Shown piece after piece: positions 51,630 through 61,203 of a stretch of DNA of 64,000 bases (the stretch's first letter is position 1; every line of letters begins with the position of its first letter). This DNA comes from JBEKTW01 sp049515655 (lineage in GTDB: Bacteria > Bacteroidota > Ignavibacteria > UBA10030 > SZUA-254): contig JBEKTW010000009.1 in NCBI GenBank assembly GCA_049515655.1, positions 60,399-124,398 of the forward strand. Direction: 5' to 3'. The notes under the pieces were generated by a model that made no database searches, was not told the DNA's origin, and saw only the letters and a program-made list of their open reading frames with translations. Both the position numbers and the translations under genes were made by a program.

Positions 51630-54071
51630 TCATTTCTTTCCCGTCGATGGTCCGAGCGTTACGACAATTGAATGCGTTGAGCCGGCCTCGAAGACCGGAA
51701 GAGTTACCAAGTTCCGATCGCCGGGCAAGAGAGGTGGTTTCCCGTCAATGGCATAGGCAGACACGCCATGTTCCACACCGTGGGGATTATTCACCTCGAT
51801 CCTGTAGGTTGCCCCGCGGAATTGTCTTCGCACCGTAAAGGTCTTCCACGATCGCGGGATGCACGGATTGACGATAAGGCCGTCCACCGATGGCCGGATC
51901 CCGAGAATCCATTCCAGGCCGACCTTAAAGAGCCAAGCAGCCGAGCCGGTATACCATGACCACCCTCCACGGCCATAGAATGGGGAATCGGGGCCTTCGA
52001 TATTTCCGGATGTTACATACGGTTCGGCGTAATATTCGTCCGGCGTCTTTCCGCGGTTGACCGGATTCAATTTGGAATAGATCCGGAAGGCAGATTTGCC
52101 GCGCCCGAGCATTGCTTCGGCGATAACCGACCAGGCGGCAGCATGCGTATAGACACCGCCGTTCTCACGCATCCCGGGGGCATACCGTGAGAGATAGCCG
52201 ATATTCTTATCAGGCGTTTTGTATGCCGGGGTAAGCAGAAGCGGACCTGCTTTGTATTCGAGAATTTTTTCGACGATATCCATGACCGCGTTTGCACGCT
52301 TCTCATCAGCGATTCCCGCGATGACGGCCCACGTTTGAGCATTTAGATATAGCTTTCCTTCGGCATTCCTGCTGCTGCCGAATTTTTCACCGGAATCTTT
52401 CGTCCCGCGGTAGAACCACTTGCCGTCCCATGCAATGGCATTGGTTGTCTTCTTCAATTTTCCTGCCCGTGCACGATATGACTCCGCCCTCACAGCATCA
52501 CCACGTCGCTCCGACACATCCCCGAAGTCAAGGAGAATGCGATGCAGAAAATGGCCCAGCCAGACCGATTCTCCTTTCATATCGAGACCGACGGCGCTCA
52601 GCCCGTCGTTCCAATCGCCTGCGCCGATAAGTGGAAGGCCGCGTTTGCTGAACCGGGCAAGGGCACAATCGATGGCACGCACGCAATGGTCGTAGAGCGG
52701 CACCCGTTTGCCCCCATCGACAAATGGCTCTTCGACATCGAGAATGGTGAAATCCCCTGTCTCATCCAGATAGCTTTTCACCACAAACGGCAGCCAGAGC
52801 AGATCATCGGAGATTGTAGTGTGGAGACCGACCTCGGTAATCGGATGCCACCAATGATAGACCGTTCCGTCGTTGAATTGATGCCGCGCGTGAAGGCGAA
52901 TCTGATCGCGCGTTTTCTCCGGGTCGATCGGAAGAAAAATCTGGCTGTCTTGCAATTGATCGCGGAATCCGAACGCCCCCCCGGTCTGATAATAGGCCGT
53001 TCTTCCCCAGAGACGGCCCGAGATGGCCTGATATTTCAACCAATAATTTTCCATCAGGTTCATCGCCTCATCGGGAGTTTCAATCTTCACCGTGTCAAGG
53101 AGTTTTTCCCAATGCGCTGTGACTTCTTCAAGTGCTGTATCAACGTTCCTGGGCGAGCGATATTTTTGTATCAGCCGGTCCGCCTGCTCTTTCGAATCGG
53201 CTGCACCCAGCGTGAAGCACACCACCCTCTCGCTATTTGCCGGGATAGTGACATTCACGTTCAGGCTCGCGACCGGATCGAGCCAGTTGCCGGCCCGCTT
53301 GTTTAGCCTGCCCTTTTTCACCGCAGCGGGCATGGCGACGGAGCCATACCGTCCGAGGAACGACTCCTTATCGCAATCATATGACGAAGGTTTGATGCTT
53401 GACGCGTGAAATGCCAGATACGGCCAATCGGTGTTCCAACGACCGCGGGCGGTCGGCACTTCCCACAATCGTTTCGCGGCAAAAAGCGCTCCATGTTGCT
53501 GCGATGTTTCGATAAACGATTTATGAAATTCGCGGTGCCAATCGGGAGAAGCTCCGAGGCACCACTCGAAATACGTGAAGATATCGATGACGCGGGGTTT
53601 CGACGAGAGGTTGCGGAGTGTAAGCTTCCATATTTCACATGGCTCGTCCCGCGGCACGAAAACGAGCACTTCCGATTCGATGCCATTGCGGCGTGAAGTG
53701 ATGGTGGAATACCCAATCCCGTGGCAGCAGAGATAGTAATCCGGTTCGGCGCACACCGGTTTCCAGCCGGCGGACCAAACGTCTCCTTTCTCGTCCCGGA
53801 GGTAAATATATTTTCCCCACTCATCCTTGATGAGGTCCTGTTCCCAGCGGGTAAGACGATTGAGCTGGGCATGCGTCCGCCAGCTATAACCGCCGCCGGT
53901 CTGCGAGAGTGTCAACCCGTAATCGCCGTTACTGATGACATTGATCCAGGGCCGCGGGGTCTTCGGGGTCTTGATATGATATTCCCTGCCATCGGTCGAA
54001 AAATTCCCATATTTGGTCGCAAAACGTTTCAATCGGTATCCTTTCAGGCTTCTTGTTCGTGTCGCTGCCAT
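51630..54071 (-). CDS. GH94 glycoside phosphorylase
   Basis: 813 residues, no signal peptide (cytoplasmic). Family marks: NFSTDGREYHIKTPKTPRPW then INVISNGDYGLTLSQTGGGY at the N-terminus (glycosyltransferase-36-like supersandwich), YQTGGAFGFRDQLQDS, and the catalytic GAGDWNDGL with one of Asp486/Asp489 as general acid, then WSWYTGSAAWLF near the end. It would split a beta-linked oligoglucoside with phosphate to glucose 1-phosphate. The length and opening resemble cellobiose phosphorylase (about 810 residues) more than the known 1,2-beta-oligoglucan phosphorylases (about 1,100), so the linkage is uncertain. Confidence 0.93.
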   Translation of the reverse strand: MAATRTRSLKGYRLKRFATKYGNFSTDGREYHIKTPKTPRPWINVISNGDYGLTLSQTGGGYSWRTHAQLNRLTRWEQDLIKDEWGKYIYLRDEKGDVWSAGWKPVCAEPDYYLCCHGIGYSTITSRRNGIESEVLVFVPRDEPCEIWKLTLRNLSSKPRVIDIFTYFEWCLGASPDWHREFHKSFIETSQQHGALFAAKRLWEVPTARGRWNTDWPYLAFHASSIKPSSYDCDKESFLGRYGSVAMPAAVKKGRLNKRAGNWLDPVASLNVNVTIPANSERVVCFTLGAADSKEQADRLIQKYRSPRNVDTALEEVTAHWEKLLDTVKIETPDEAMNLMENYWLKYQAISGRLWGRTAYYQTGGAFGFRDQLQDSQIFLPIDPEKTRDQIRLHARHQFNDGTVYHWWHPITEVGLHTTISDDLLWLPFVVKSYLDETGDFTILDVEEPFVDGGKRVPLYDHCVRAIDCALARFSKRGLPLIGAGDWNDGLSAVGLDMKGESVWLGHFLHRILLDFGDVSERRGDAVRAESYRARAGKLKKTTNAIAWDGKWFYRGTKDSGEKFGSSRNAEGKLYLNAQTWAVIAGIADEKRANAVMDIVEKILEYKAGPLLLTPAYKTPDKNIGYLSRYAPGMRENGGVYTHAAAWSVIAEAMLGRGKSAFRIYSKLNPVNRGKTPDEYYAEPYVTSGNIEGPDSPFYGRGGWSWYTGSAAWLFKVGLEWILGIRPSVDGLIVNPCIPRSWKTFTVRRQFRGATYRIEVNNPHGVEHGVSAYAIDGKPPLLPGDRNLVTLPVFEAGSTHSIVVTLGPSTGKK

Positions 54072-54097
54072 CGCCGCGCAACGGATGCGGGAAGGGG

Positions 54098-55105
54098 TTA
54101 AAACGTAATTCCCAGCGTAAACATCTGTACACTCTGCAGCCGGCCATAGTCGGCCCAGCCGTAATCAAGATGAAGATCGGAGCCGCCCATATCGTACAGC
54201 AACCCCGTGCCGAGCGTCAGGCCGGTTTCGGAATCCTGCTCGAAGAGATTCTGATACCCGGCACGAATCATAAAGGTCTTCATGAACGCCCATTCTCCGC
54301 CGAGACTGATGCTCTCCGTATTCTCGTTCGGGTGATAGGCATTGGCAGCTACTATCAACTGGTTATTATTGTCAATCTTCACCGGATAGCTGACACCTAC
54401 GCGGAACAGGACGGGCAGCGAATACGTGTCTGTGTACACTTCGCCGGGCAAGGCGCTGTTGCTCCCGTTCATGGATGGATTCGGATCGTACGTGATGCGC
54501 AGATCTTTTCCGGAAAATTGTCCCTCGGTGCCGAAGTTGGAAATGCTCGCACCGATCCGCAATCCATCAGGGGATATTTCGTAGATCGTGCCGACGTTCA
54601 GGGCGAAGGCATTCAACGAGCTGTGCCATATCGTTTCCTGAATGTAATTGAGCTCTACACCGACGGAAAACCGGTCCGATACCTTCCGTCCGTAGCCGAG
54701 ACCAAGCGCCACATCATTCACCGAATACCGTTCCCCGGTGCCAAGCGGCTGATCGACTGTCCGGACGTCGATTTCCCCGGAATTCAACGCGGTGCCGCTG
54801 ACGTAGAGATTCCCCCACTCCTGCAATGGTATCGATACGGCGGCGTAGTCATACGCAATGCTCGCCAGCCAGAGACTGTGAGTGAATTGAACACCGTATG
54901 TGTCGAAATGGCCGATCGCCCCCGGGTTATAATACGCTGTTTGGGTTTCATCGTGCAGCGATACACCGGCATTCCCCATCCCCGCGATACGGGCACTCGG
55001 TTCAATCATCAAAAATTCGCCGACCGTCGTTCCGGTCTTGCTCTGAGAGAAGGTCATGCCGAACAAAACGCACTGCATGATCAAAAGAATCGCTATTGTT
55101 TTCAT
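54098..55105 (-). CDS. PorV/PorQ-family outer-membrane beta-barrel protein
   Basis: 335 residues from ATG 55105, chosen because GAGG lies seven bases before it. Earlier in-frame GTG/ATG (55123, 55120) overlap the preceding stop. The signal peptide is followed by GTTVGEFLMIEPSARIAGMG then NAGVSLHDETQTAYYNPGAI, the diagnostic opening of PorV/PorQ proteins (FadL-like barrels of T9SS bacteria), with Tyr/Gly-rich strands and a final aromatic strand (SVQMFTLGITF). PorV shuttles T9SS cargo to the surface. A copy inside a glycan operon may be dedicated to the preceding secreted protein. Confidence 0.88.
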   Translation of the reverse strand: MKTIAILLIMQCVLFGMTFSQSKTGTTVGEFLMIEPSARIAGMGNAGVSLHDETQTAYYNPGAIGHFDTYGVQFTHSLWLASIAYDYAAVSIPLQEWGNLYVSGTALNSGEIDVRTVDQPLGTGERYSVNDVALGLGYGRKVSDRFSVGVELNYIQETIWHSSLNAFALNVGTIYEISPDGLRIGASISNFGTEGQFSGKDLRITYDPNPSMNGSNSALPGEVYTDTYSLPVLFRVGVSYPVKIDNNNQLIVAANAYHPNENTESISLGGEWAFMKTFMIRAGYQNLFEQDSETGLTLGTGLLYDMGGSDLHLDYGWADYGRLQSVQMFTLGITF

Positions 55106-55119
55106 CGCATACCTCGTCA

Positions 55120-58100
55120 TCACTTAATGATCGCAAATTTACCGATGTGAGTACCAAGGGCGCCGCCGTCAACGTGGAAAATGTACAAACCGGGCGCCAC
55201 GTCAAGATCATCTTTCGTACGGAGATCCCAGGCAATATATCCTTCGTTCGAGCCGTCGTGGAGCAGCGTTTGCACCAATTTGCCGGTGACCGTATAAATG
55301 CGAATGGTGCATTTCGCCGGCAGACTGCGGAACTCAAGCCGGCGATCGCCGCGACCGGAAACCGCAAACCGTTGCGGTTCGAAACTTGCCGAGCCGACGT
55401 ACGGGTTGGGAACGACATATGGTTCATGGCTGAAGTCCTGCCGCGCCTTTGCCGGATCGAGATGCTCGGCCGTCGATGTGAACGTAAAGACATCGGAGGC
55501 ACCGAACGGTTTCAGAACAGTATAGGTATAAACATCGCCGGATGTGGGCAGGCGCATCGTATCCCCCGGCGCTCGGCCGGAAGTATCGAGCGTGATCCGC
55601 CAGGTCACGTATGACGTATTGGGAGATCCCGGCAGGTAGGTGACGGCATCGATATACTCATCGGGATACGGGCGACTCAAAGTACTATCATTCCCCAGAT
55701 GGCGGAAGAAGCATTTCATGTGCACGTCACCGCTGTCGGTATGAGCGACGACGCGGAATTTGACGGGTATCGCGGTCTTCCCAATCCCCGCCAGAGAAGT
55801 ATCGATCGGCACATTGCTGAAGGTTATCTCGAGACTGCCGGGAAATCCCGGGCGGCGCTGATTTATCGACAAAAGATACTCATAAGCGATGTTGAGCTTC
55901 ACGTTTGTGTGACTCGTAGCAGTAAAACCAGTATTGGCCGAGTCGACGATGACGGTATTTGGGGTATTCGCGATGACGAGCAACCCGTCACCCACCTGGC
56001 CATTGCCCGTTCCAGAGAGATCGTAACCGTTGGTAAAGATTGTTTTTCCTGTTGTCGAGTCAATAAGGTCAAATCCGGTTGCGCGAATCGTATCGACTGA
56101 CGGCGCATTGAAGATCACTTTGAAGACATGATGATCCGGAACCAGCGTGGAATTGACAACACGCACGTTCACAGTGCCGGTACCGTTTCCCGCCGAATGC
56201 ACGGCATTAGAAGAGCTCGCCGGCATGAAACCGTCCGCTTTTAGATTCGGCCTGACACTGACAACATTGGGCGGGAGGATGACACCGCCGCGCGGGGTGC
56301 GGGAAACCGCAATGGCGTTTTCCGACGGGTAGAAGCCGAGTGAATCGGATCCGTAATTATATGCTGTCACCGCATAATAGTATTGCTGGCCGTCCGTCAC
56401 GGTCGTGTCGATGAAGTTATGGGTTAGTCCGGTCTCGCTGCCGAGCCAGTAGGCGACGCCGCTGACCACCTGCTTTGAATATCCCTGGATGCCGTCGACC
56501 AGATCGAACTGCGCGAGGGGTTTGCCATTCCCGAATGGCCCGTTTCCGCGGGCATCCGTTACCACCCGGGGATCCTGAAACTCCGGATCGGTCGAACGGT
56601 AGATCCGATATCCTTCGAAGTCATTGATCCCGGTGACCGGATTCAGTCCCCGCTCGGAAACGTCGCTCCAGGAAAGATGTACGTAATGATCTCCAGTCTC
56701 CGCGGTCAGGACCGGCATCGGCGGGGGCACTGCGAACTGGTAATTTGCATTATAAATTTTTTGGACGGTCTTGACATTGCTCCGGAGTTCCTCCAGATCG
56801 GCGCCGTACGCGAGAGCGAGACTGAACCGTTCATTGCTTCCGGCAGGCAATTGGAACGGGCCGGAAGCGAAGAGAAAGGCGATATTATAGTTTAATGCGA
56901 CTGCCGAATCGAACCGGGCGGCGGGATTCGGATCACTGAACTTATCAAACAACCGCTTGGGCCAGCCTTTTCCGTCGTCGAAAAACACGAGGTTGTCGAC
57001 ATCGGTGTTGGGGTTGCCCGGGCCTGCCTTGATGCGGTTCATTTTGAAACCGGTCAAGCCGATCTGATCGGATTCATCCTTGTCGGTACGATCGAAGTTC
57101 GGCTCGCCATCAGTGGGAATGCCGTCGCCTTCTCCCAAATCGTGCGTTCCGGGTATGCCGTCGGCGCCAACATCGTCCAATTCGGCAACCCAATCCATAT
57201 CTTCGTCGCCCGTCCACCAGCGCCCGGCACGGTATGCAGGCCGTTGTTCGAGCGGGCCATAATACGCTTCAAATTTTTGCATATTGTAATGGGTGGTGAC
57301 ATAATCGCGGATGGCCTGCTGGCCCACGATCAGCTGCCCGGGTCCGCTACTACGACTCTCATCGGTGATGCCGTCGTTATCGTTGTCAATGCCGTCATAC
57401 GAATTGCCCGGCGTTTCAAGATACGCGTATCCGAGGTAACCGGTTGGGGCGCAGGTGCTTGTCAGGTCAACGCCATGGCCGTACCGGTCCCAGGTATAGA
57501 CGAGATTCAACCCGGAGGACTTGTCGAAGTAGGCGTTGTCGTCATCCGATTCGTAGAGGCCATCGCAGGAGAGCCCGGAACCGCCGACACCCGAGTCCAT
57601 GTACAGGCCGAAGATGATATTGTTGTCGTAATCGGTCGTTCCTTCGTTGGTGATATCATAGTGCCAGAAGATTACATTTGACGCCTGGGGGTTGGCCCAT
57701 TGGAATCCCCGGACTTCAACGCGCAAGCCGAGACCCCGACGAGTCGAATCGCGGCTGTCGGGATTAAAATCCCACGCATCGTAAAAATTATCATCCATCA
57801 CGGTATAACTTTCCTGATCGGCAGCGGGTCGCTTGCCGAAGTAGCCGTCCCAACTTCCGGTCCAACCCGGATCCGATGGGTCGCCCGCTTTGTCGGGCCA
57901 CGAATCGGGCCACGTCCGCGGATCGTTGCTGATGGCCGGCGAGCGTCCTTTATTGATCGCGGGATCATTTTGAAAGTATCCCGGCCGCGGCTCGAACCGC
58001 ATGACGCGATTATGATAGGGGCTTAAACCCTGCCGTTCGCGGTACCCGGTTTCCATGATATAGGCATAGGTTCCGTCGCGCTGTTGTACCCGTGCAAGAA

Positions 58101-58410
58101 CAAACGGCGTGATCCCGTCGCTATAATCCATTCCACTTCCTTTTGGAACCTCAACAGAGTGAAAAACACTCAAATCGACGTTGCCCGGATCCGGCGGGTA
58201 ATCGCCGACCATGCCGAAGTTGTAGAACATCGTGCGGATATTGGCCGCATCGTGCGTTCCCATCCGCTCGGCATCCAGTGTACCGCGTTTATCGGGCGGG
58301 ACAACGGGCTGGAAGGTTTGCCCCGTGCCGATCAACGGCAGGAGCAGAAGCAATGCGGGAAGAATATCCAGGAAGAAGAGCCGGTGTTGTTTGATGATGG
58401 AATAATGCAT
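55120..58410 (-). CDS. Very large secreted surface protein of the glycan operon (possible SusD substitute)
   Basis: 1,096 residues from ATG 58410, behind GAGGTG. Signal peptide, then an unusual N-terminal part without known domain (YNFGMVGDYPPDPGN; YHNRVMRFEPRPGYFQ). A segment with Ca-binding-like Asp repeats (GIDNDNDGITDES and DEDMDWVAELDDVGADG, about 335-420) is followed by a fibronectin type III-like domain (HYVHLSWSDVSERGLNP; YRIYRSTDPEFQDP), beta-sandwich stretches, and a T9SS-type C-terminal domain (VVPNPYVGSASFE; IRIYTVTGKLVQTL; GLYIFHVDGG ending GKFAIIK). It lies between the SusC-like receptor and the PorV-like barrel where a SusD would be expected. Function unknown; surface glycan binding is inference. 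Confidence 0.8.
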   Translation of the reverse strand: MHYSIIKQHRLFFLDILPALLLLLPLIGTGQTFQPVVPPDKRGTLDAERMGTHDAANIRTMFYNFGMVGDYPPDPGNVDLSVFHSVEVPKGSGMDYSDGITPFVLARVQQRDGTYAYIMETGYRERQGLSPYHNRVMRFEPRPGYFQNDPAINKGRSPAISNDPRTWPDSWPDKAGDPSDPGWTGSWDGYFGKRPAADQESYTVMDDNFYDAWDFNPDSRDSTRRGLGLRVEVRGFQWANPQASNVIFWHYDITNEGTTDYDNNIIFGLYMDSGVGGSGLSCDGLYESDDDNAYFDKSSGLNLVYTWDRYGHGVDLTSTCAPTGYLGYAYLETPGNSYDGIDNDNDGITDESRSSGPGQLIVGQQAIRDYVTTHYNMQKFEAYYGPLEQRPAYRAGRWWTGDEDMDWVAELDDVGADGIPGTHDLGEGDGIPTDGEPNFDRTDKDESDQIGLTGFKMNRIKAGPGNPNTDVDNLVFFDDGKGWPKRLFDKFSDPNPAARFDSAVALNYNIAFLFASGPFQLPAGSNERFSLALAYGADLEELRSNVKTVQKIYNANYQFAVPPPMPVLTAETGDHYVHLSWSDVSERGLNPVTGINDFEGYRIYRSTDPEFQDPRVVTDARGNGPFGNGKPLAQFDLVDGIQGYSKQVVSGVAYWLGSETGLTHNFIDTTVTDGQQYYYAVTAYNYGSDSLGFYPSENAIAVSRTPRGGVILPPNVVSVRPNLKADGFMPASSSNAVHSAGNGTGTVNVRVVNSTLVPDHHVFKVIFNAPSVDTIRATGFDLIDSTTGKTIFTNGYDLSGTGNGQVGDGLLVIANTPNTVIVDSANTGFTATSHTNVKLNIAYEYLLSINQRRPGFPGSLEITFSNVPIDTSLAGIGKTAIPVKFRVVAHTDSGDVHMKCFFRHLGNDSTLSRPYPDEYIDAVTYLPGSPNTSYVTWRITLDTSGRAPGDTMRLPTSGDVYTYTVLKPFGASDVFTFTSTAEHLDPAKARQDFSHEPYVVPNPYVGSASFEPQRFAVSGRGDRRLEFRSLPAKCTIRIYTVTGKLVQTLLHDGSNEGYIAWDLRTKDDLDVAPGLYIFHVDGGALGTHIGKFAIIK

Positions 58411-58417
58411 GTTCACC

Positions 58418-61111
58418 TCAATCGTTCGGAGTTACAGTGATACCAACTTCCACGCGACGCGGGGTGTAAAACCGCGTGGGGTCAGCCACGCCGGCGGGGT
58501 CTTTCGCCGCGAAGCGCGTATAATCGGGAGTACCGGTATCGGTGAAGACGAAACCGTTTACCGATCGCGTATCGAGAAGGTTAAATATTCGCGTGAACAG
58601 ACTCATAGTGACACCGCTGAAAGAAAAATATTTTTCGGCGCGGAGGTCGACAAGGACAAAAGCCGGCTTGCGCTCGGAGTTCGTTTCGAGGCCGCCGCCA
58701 TAGACGGCATCGACGATCGGCGTATACGGCTGGCCGCTCCCTATTTTAACCACCGTGCTGATGGAAAAGGAACTTGCCCGCTGCACCATCACCGTAAAAT
58801 TCAAGGTGTGCCGCTGATCCCAGTCGAGCGGGACCTGGCGCGGGCGCGGGTCTTCCCCGGCCGATGCACGTGTTGCCGTCTCACGCGGATCGCTGGAATT
58901 TCCCATTGCCATCTGCCAGGTATAATCGATGCTGGTGCTGACCATCCCGATCTGCCGCTGGTCAAAGGAGATCGTGAATCCCCGGACGCTGCCGAAATCG
59001 ATATTTGTCAGCCGGCCATATTCCGCCGCGGTGTATGTGGAGACGAACTCGACGCCAAGCAGATCGCGGATGTCCTTGTAAAAGATGCTGAGATCCATGC
59101 CGAGGAAATCGGTCAGCTCATGTTTATAACCGAACTCGTAGTGTACCGTCTTCTCCGGCTTGATGTCCGGATTCCCGAGAACGCCGTAGCTTATTCCCCC
59201 CGCCTGCAAGTTGCGAAGGATGGAATAATCGGAATTTGTAAAGACGACTCCGAGCCCCGGCATCTGGTAGAAATGGCCGTAAGCAAAAAAGATAGAGGCC
59301 TTGGTGGTAATCGGATAGGAAACACCCAGACGGGGAGAAAGAGAGAATTTGGGCGTTGTGCTCTGCGGAACCGACAAGGGCGCGCCGCTAATGACGTTGG
59401 CCGGATTCGCCGGATCGCTCGGAACCGTCGAGCGGGCGTTGAAATAATCGGCACGAAGACCCGCACGGAACGTGAGATCGTTCCACTCGATCTGGTCCTG
59501 TCCGTATGCGGCAAACGAAAGCGGATGATACGTTTGCGGTGCAGGATAGTCCGGGGGATCGTTATAAAGCGGCTGCAACGTTTGCACGCCGTTGACCGTC
59601 GTTTGGACAAGATAGCCGGGTGAACCGAACTCCACGCTGGCAACCTGGAATTCTCCCCCGATTTTGATCTGCTGGTCGCGCGTCACCTGATCAGTGAGCG
59701 ATCCTTTGAAGACGTACGATGTGGTATTCTGCTCGAAACGGTTCAGGTCTACTCCCTGGACGATGGCCCCGATTTGATAATTCGGGTCGGAAAGCGGTGG
59801 CCCGGCGGCTAAATAGCGCGGATCGTCGTAATTCGGATAAACATAATCATGATACTGAAAAACATTTTGCCGCAGGTTGAGCGCATAGAAGACGGTATTG
59901 GATAATGTCTGCGTCCAATCCAGTCCATGGGCGATGGAGAAGGTGTGTTGGGTGGGAAGGCCGTCAGGATCTAAACGATAGGCAAAATCGTGCCGTTTGC
60001 CGTCAATAATATCCAGGAGAACCTGATAACCAATCTCGATCCCGTGGAGTGACTTGTTGGTGATCTTAGCCAGTCCCGACCATTCGTTGTTATATCCCAT
60101 GACGACCGATTCGCCGTCGCCGGTGGGAGTAAAGATTCTAGTCTCGAAATTTGCACGGTCGGTGGGAAGGAACATGCGCTGACCGTAGAAGTAATCGCCG
60201 GTGGCGGTGCGCTGACCGCTCAGAATAAAATATGTATTCGGGAGCGGGACAGGACCGCTGAGACTCAACTGATAATTTTGCAGCGATGCCGGTCGAAATT
60301 TATCGGCAATGATGCGCTGCGAGTTGGAGGCGAAGGCATAATCGCCGCCGAAAATCTCGGCGTTCCAGTTCAGATGGTCGGAGCCCGTCTTGAGGACTGC
60401 GTTGACCACGCCGCTCATCGCCTGGCCGTATTCCGCATCGAACGTCCCGCTGATGACCTGCACTTCCTGGATGAGCGAACGGTCCACGTGGACCGTCGCA
60501 GTGTTATCATAGGAATTGTTGACGCTGACGCCGTTCACCTGGTATTGGACCTCGTCCAGCCGCCCGCCGCGGAAATGGCCGTCGACAACTCCCGCCTGCA
60601 GGTTGACCAGGTCGCTGAGTTCCTGCACGGGAAGAGTTTTTATATCGGCGGCAGAAAGCGAGACCATGGAACTCGTCATGCTGATGTCCACCACCGGTTT
60701 TTGGGCTTCCACAATAACTGTTTGCTGTGTGATGGCGCTTTCTTCGAGATCGACATTCAGTTTTGTGGTTGCTCCGCTGGAGATGGAAATATTTTCAACG
60801 ATTACCGGGCGGTAGGCCAACAAGCTGAACTGCACTTTATATTTTCCAGGCGGAATGTTGATAATATTATAATATCCGTCAACATCTGTTGCGGTGCCCA
60901 GTGAGGTGCCCATCAGAAACACGTTCGCGCTCGGCAGTGGCTCCCCTGCTTTGTCGAGAACACGGCCCGAGAGTTTGCCGCTCGTTCCGGCCTGGAGAAC
61001 ACCCGATGCAAGCACCAACCCGATGATGACGGTGGCGATACACATTCCGACCATTTCAAAGAATGTGCCCGCCGGTGGGGAAATCCGATTGGAAGAGTAG
61101 GTCATGTTCAT
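58418..61111 (-). CDS. SusC-like TonB-dependent receptor with carboxypeptidase-like N-terminal domain
   Basis: 897 residues. After a membrane-spanning signal (about 15-40), a carboxypeptidase-regulatory-like domain (GKLSGRVLDKAGEPLPSANV; DGYYNIINIPPGKYKVQF, about 46-130), the plug (MVSLSAADIKTLPVQELSDL; FDAEYGQAMSGVVNAVLKTG) and a long barrel (YQLSLSGPVPLPNTYFILSG; RLGVSYPITTKASIFFAYGH; MSLFTRIFNLLDTRSVNGFV) follow in the usual order. SusC-type proteins import oligosaccharides with a SusD lid. No SusD-like gene follows, but a large secreted protein and a PorV-like barrel do. First gene of the operon. The next frame begins about 7 bases after its stop. Confidence 0.93.
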   Translation of the reverse strand: MNMTYSSNRISPPAGTFFEMVGMCIATVIIGLVLASGVLQAGTSGKLSGRVLDKAGEPLPSANVFLMGTSLGTATDVDGYYNIINIPPGKYKVQFSLLAYRPVIVENISISSGATTKLNVDLEESAITQQTVIVEAQKPVVDISMTSSMVSLSAADIKTLPVQELSDLVNLQAGVVDGHFRGGRLDEVQYQVNGVSVNNSYDNTATVHVDRSLIQEVQVISGTFDAEYGQAMSGVVNAVLKTGSDHLNWNAEIFGGDYAFASNSQRIIADKFRPASLQNYQLSLSGPVPLPNTYFILSGQRTATGDYFYGQRMFLPTDRANFETRIFTPTGDGESVVMGYNNEWSGLAKITNKSLHGIEIGYQVLLDIIDGKRHDFAYRLDPDGLPTQHTFSIAHGLDWTQTLSNTVFYALNLRQNVFQYHDYVYPNYDDPRYLAAGPPLSDPNYQIGAIVQGVDLNRFEQNTTSYVFKGSLTDQVTRDQQIKIGGEFQVASVEFGSPGYLVQTTVNGVQTLQPLYNDPPDYPAPQTYHPLSFAAYGQDQIEWNDLTFRAGLRADYFNARSTVPSDPANPANVISGAPLSVPQSTTPKFSLSPRLGVSYPITTKASIFFAYGHFYQMPGLGVVFTNSDYSILRNLQAGGISYGVLGNPDIKPEKTVHYEFGYKHELTDFLGMDLSIFYKDIRDLLGVEFVSTYTAAEYGRLTNIDFGSVRGFTISFDQRQIGMVSTSIDYTWQMAMGNSSDPRETATRASAGEDPRPRQVPLDWDQRHTLNFTVMVQRASSFSISTVVKIGSGQPYTPIVDAVYGGGLETNSERKPAFVLVDLRAEKYFSFSGVTMSLFTRIFNLLDTRSVNGFVFTDTGTPDYTRFAAKDPAGVADPTRFYTPRRVEVGITVTPND

Positions 61112-61142
61112 GAGGTGTTATTCTCCTGTTCCAAGGAACGCC

Positions 61143-61184
61143 AAAAAAATTCCGGAGGAAGCATGCAATTGCATCCCCCGGAAT
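61143..61184 (-). terminator. Strong rho-independent terminator before the glycan operon
   Basis: On the minus strand ATTCCGG pairs with CCGGAAT, extended inside by GGATGCAA/TTGCATGC pairing, followed directly by TTTTTTT. It ends the transcript of the CBM9-like gene (61204-63066) and so isolates the receptor operon downstream. Confidence 0.9.
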
Positions 61185-61203
61185 ATCGCACCACCTGACA
61201 GCA

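Larger units (their letters stand above)
40516..61111 (-). other. Predicted 11-gene glycan-utilisation operon
   Basis: Eleven minus-strand frames follow one another from 61111 to 40516 with gaps of at most 26 bases and several overlaps: receptor, 1.1-kb-residue surface protein, PorV-like barrel, GH94, GH144 (T9SS-tagged), GH144, truncated secreted ORF, GH2, GH3, sugar-binding lipoprotein, two permeases. A strong terminator at 61143-61184 lies just upstream. No regulator gene and no importer ATPase gene is included. Confidence 0.75.

Noticed and set aside
54053..55150. 365-codon plus-strand frame opposite the PorV-like gene
   Set aside because: Antisense shadow: the PorV motifs on the other strand are unambiguous and this translation has no recognisable feature.
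58409..59623. 404-codon plus-strand frame opposite the SusC-like gene
   Set aside because: Antisense shadow in GC-rich codons, covering barrel-coding sequence.
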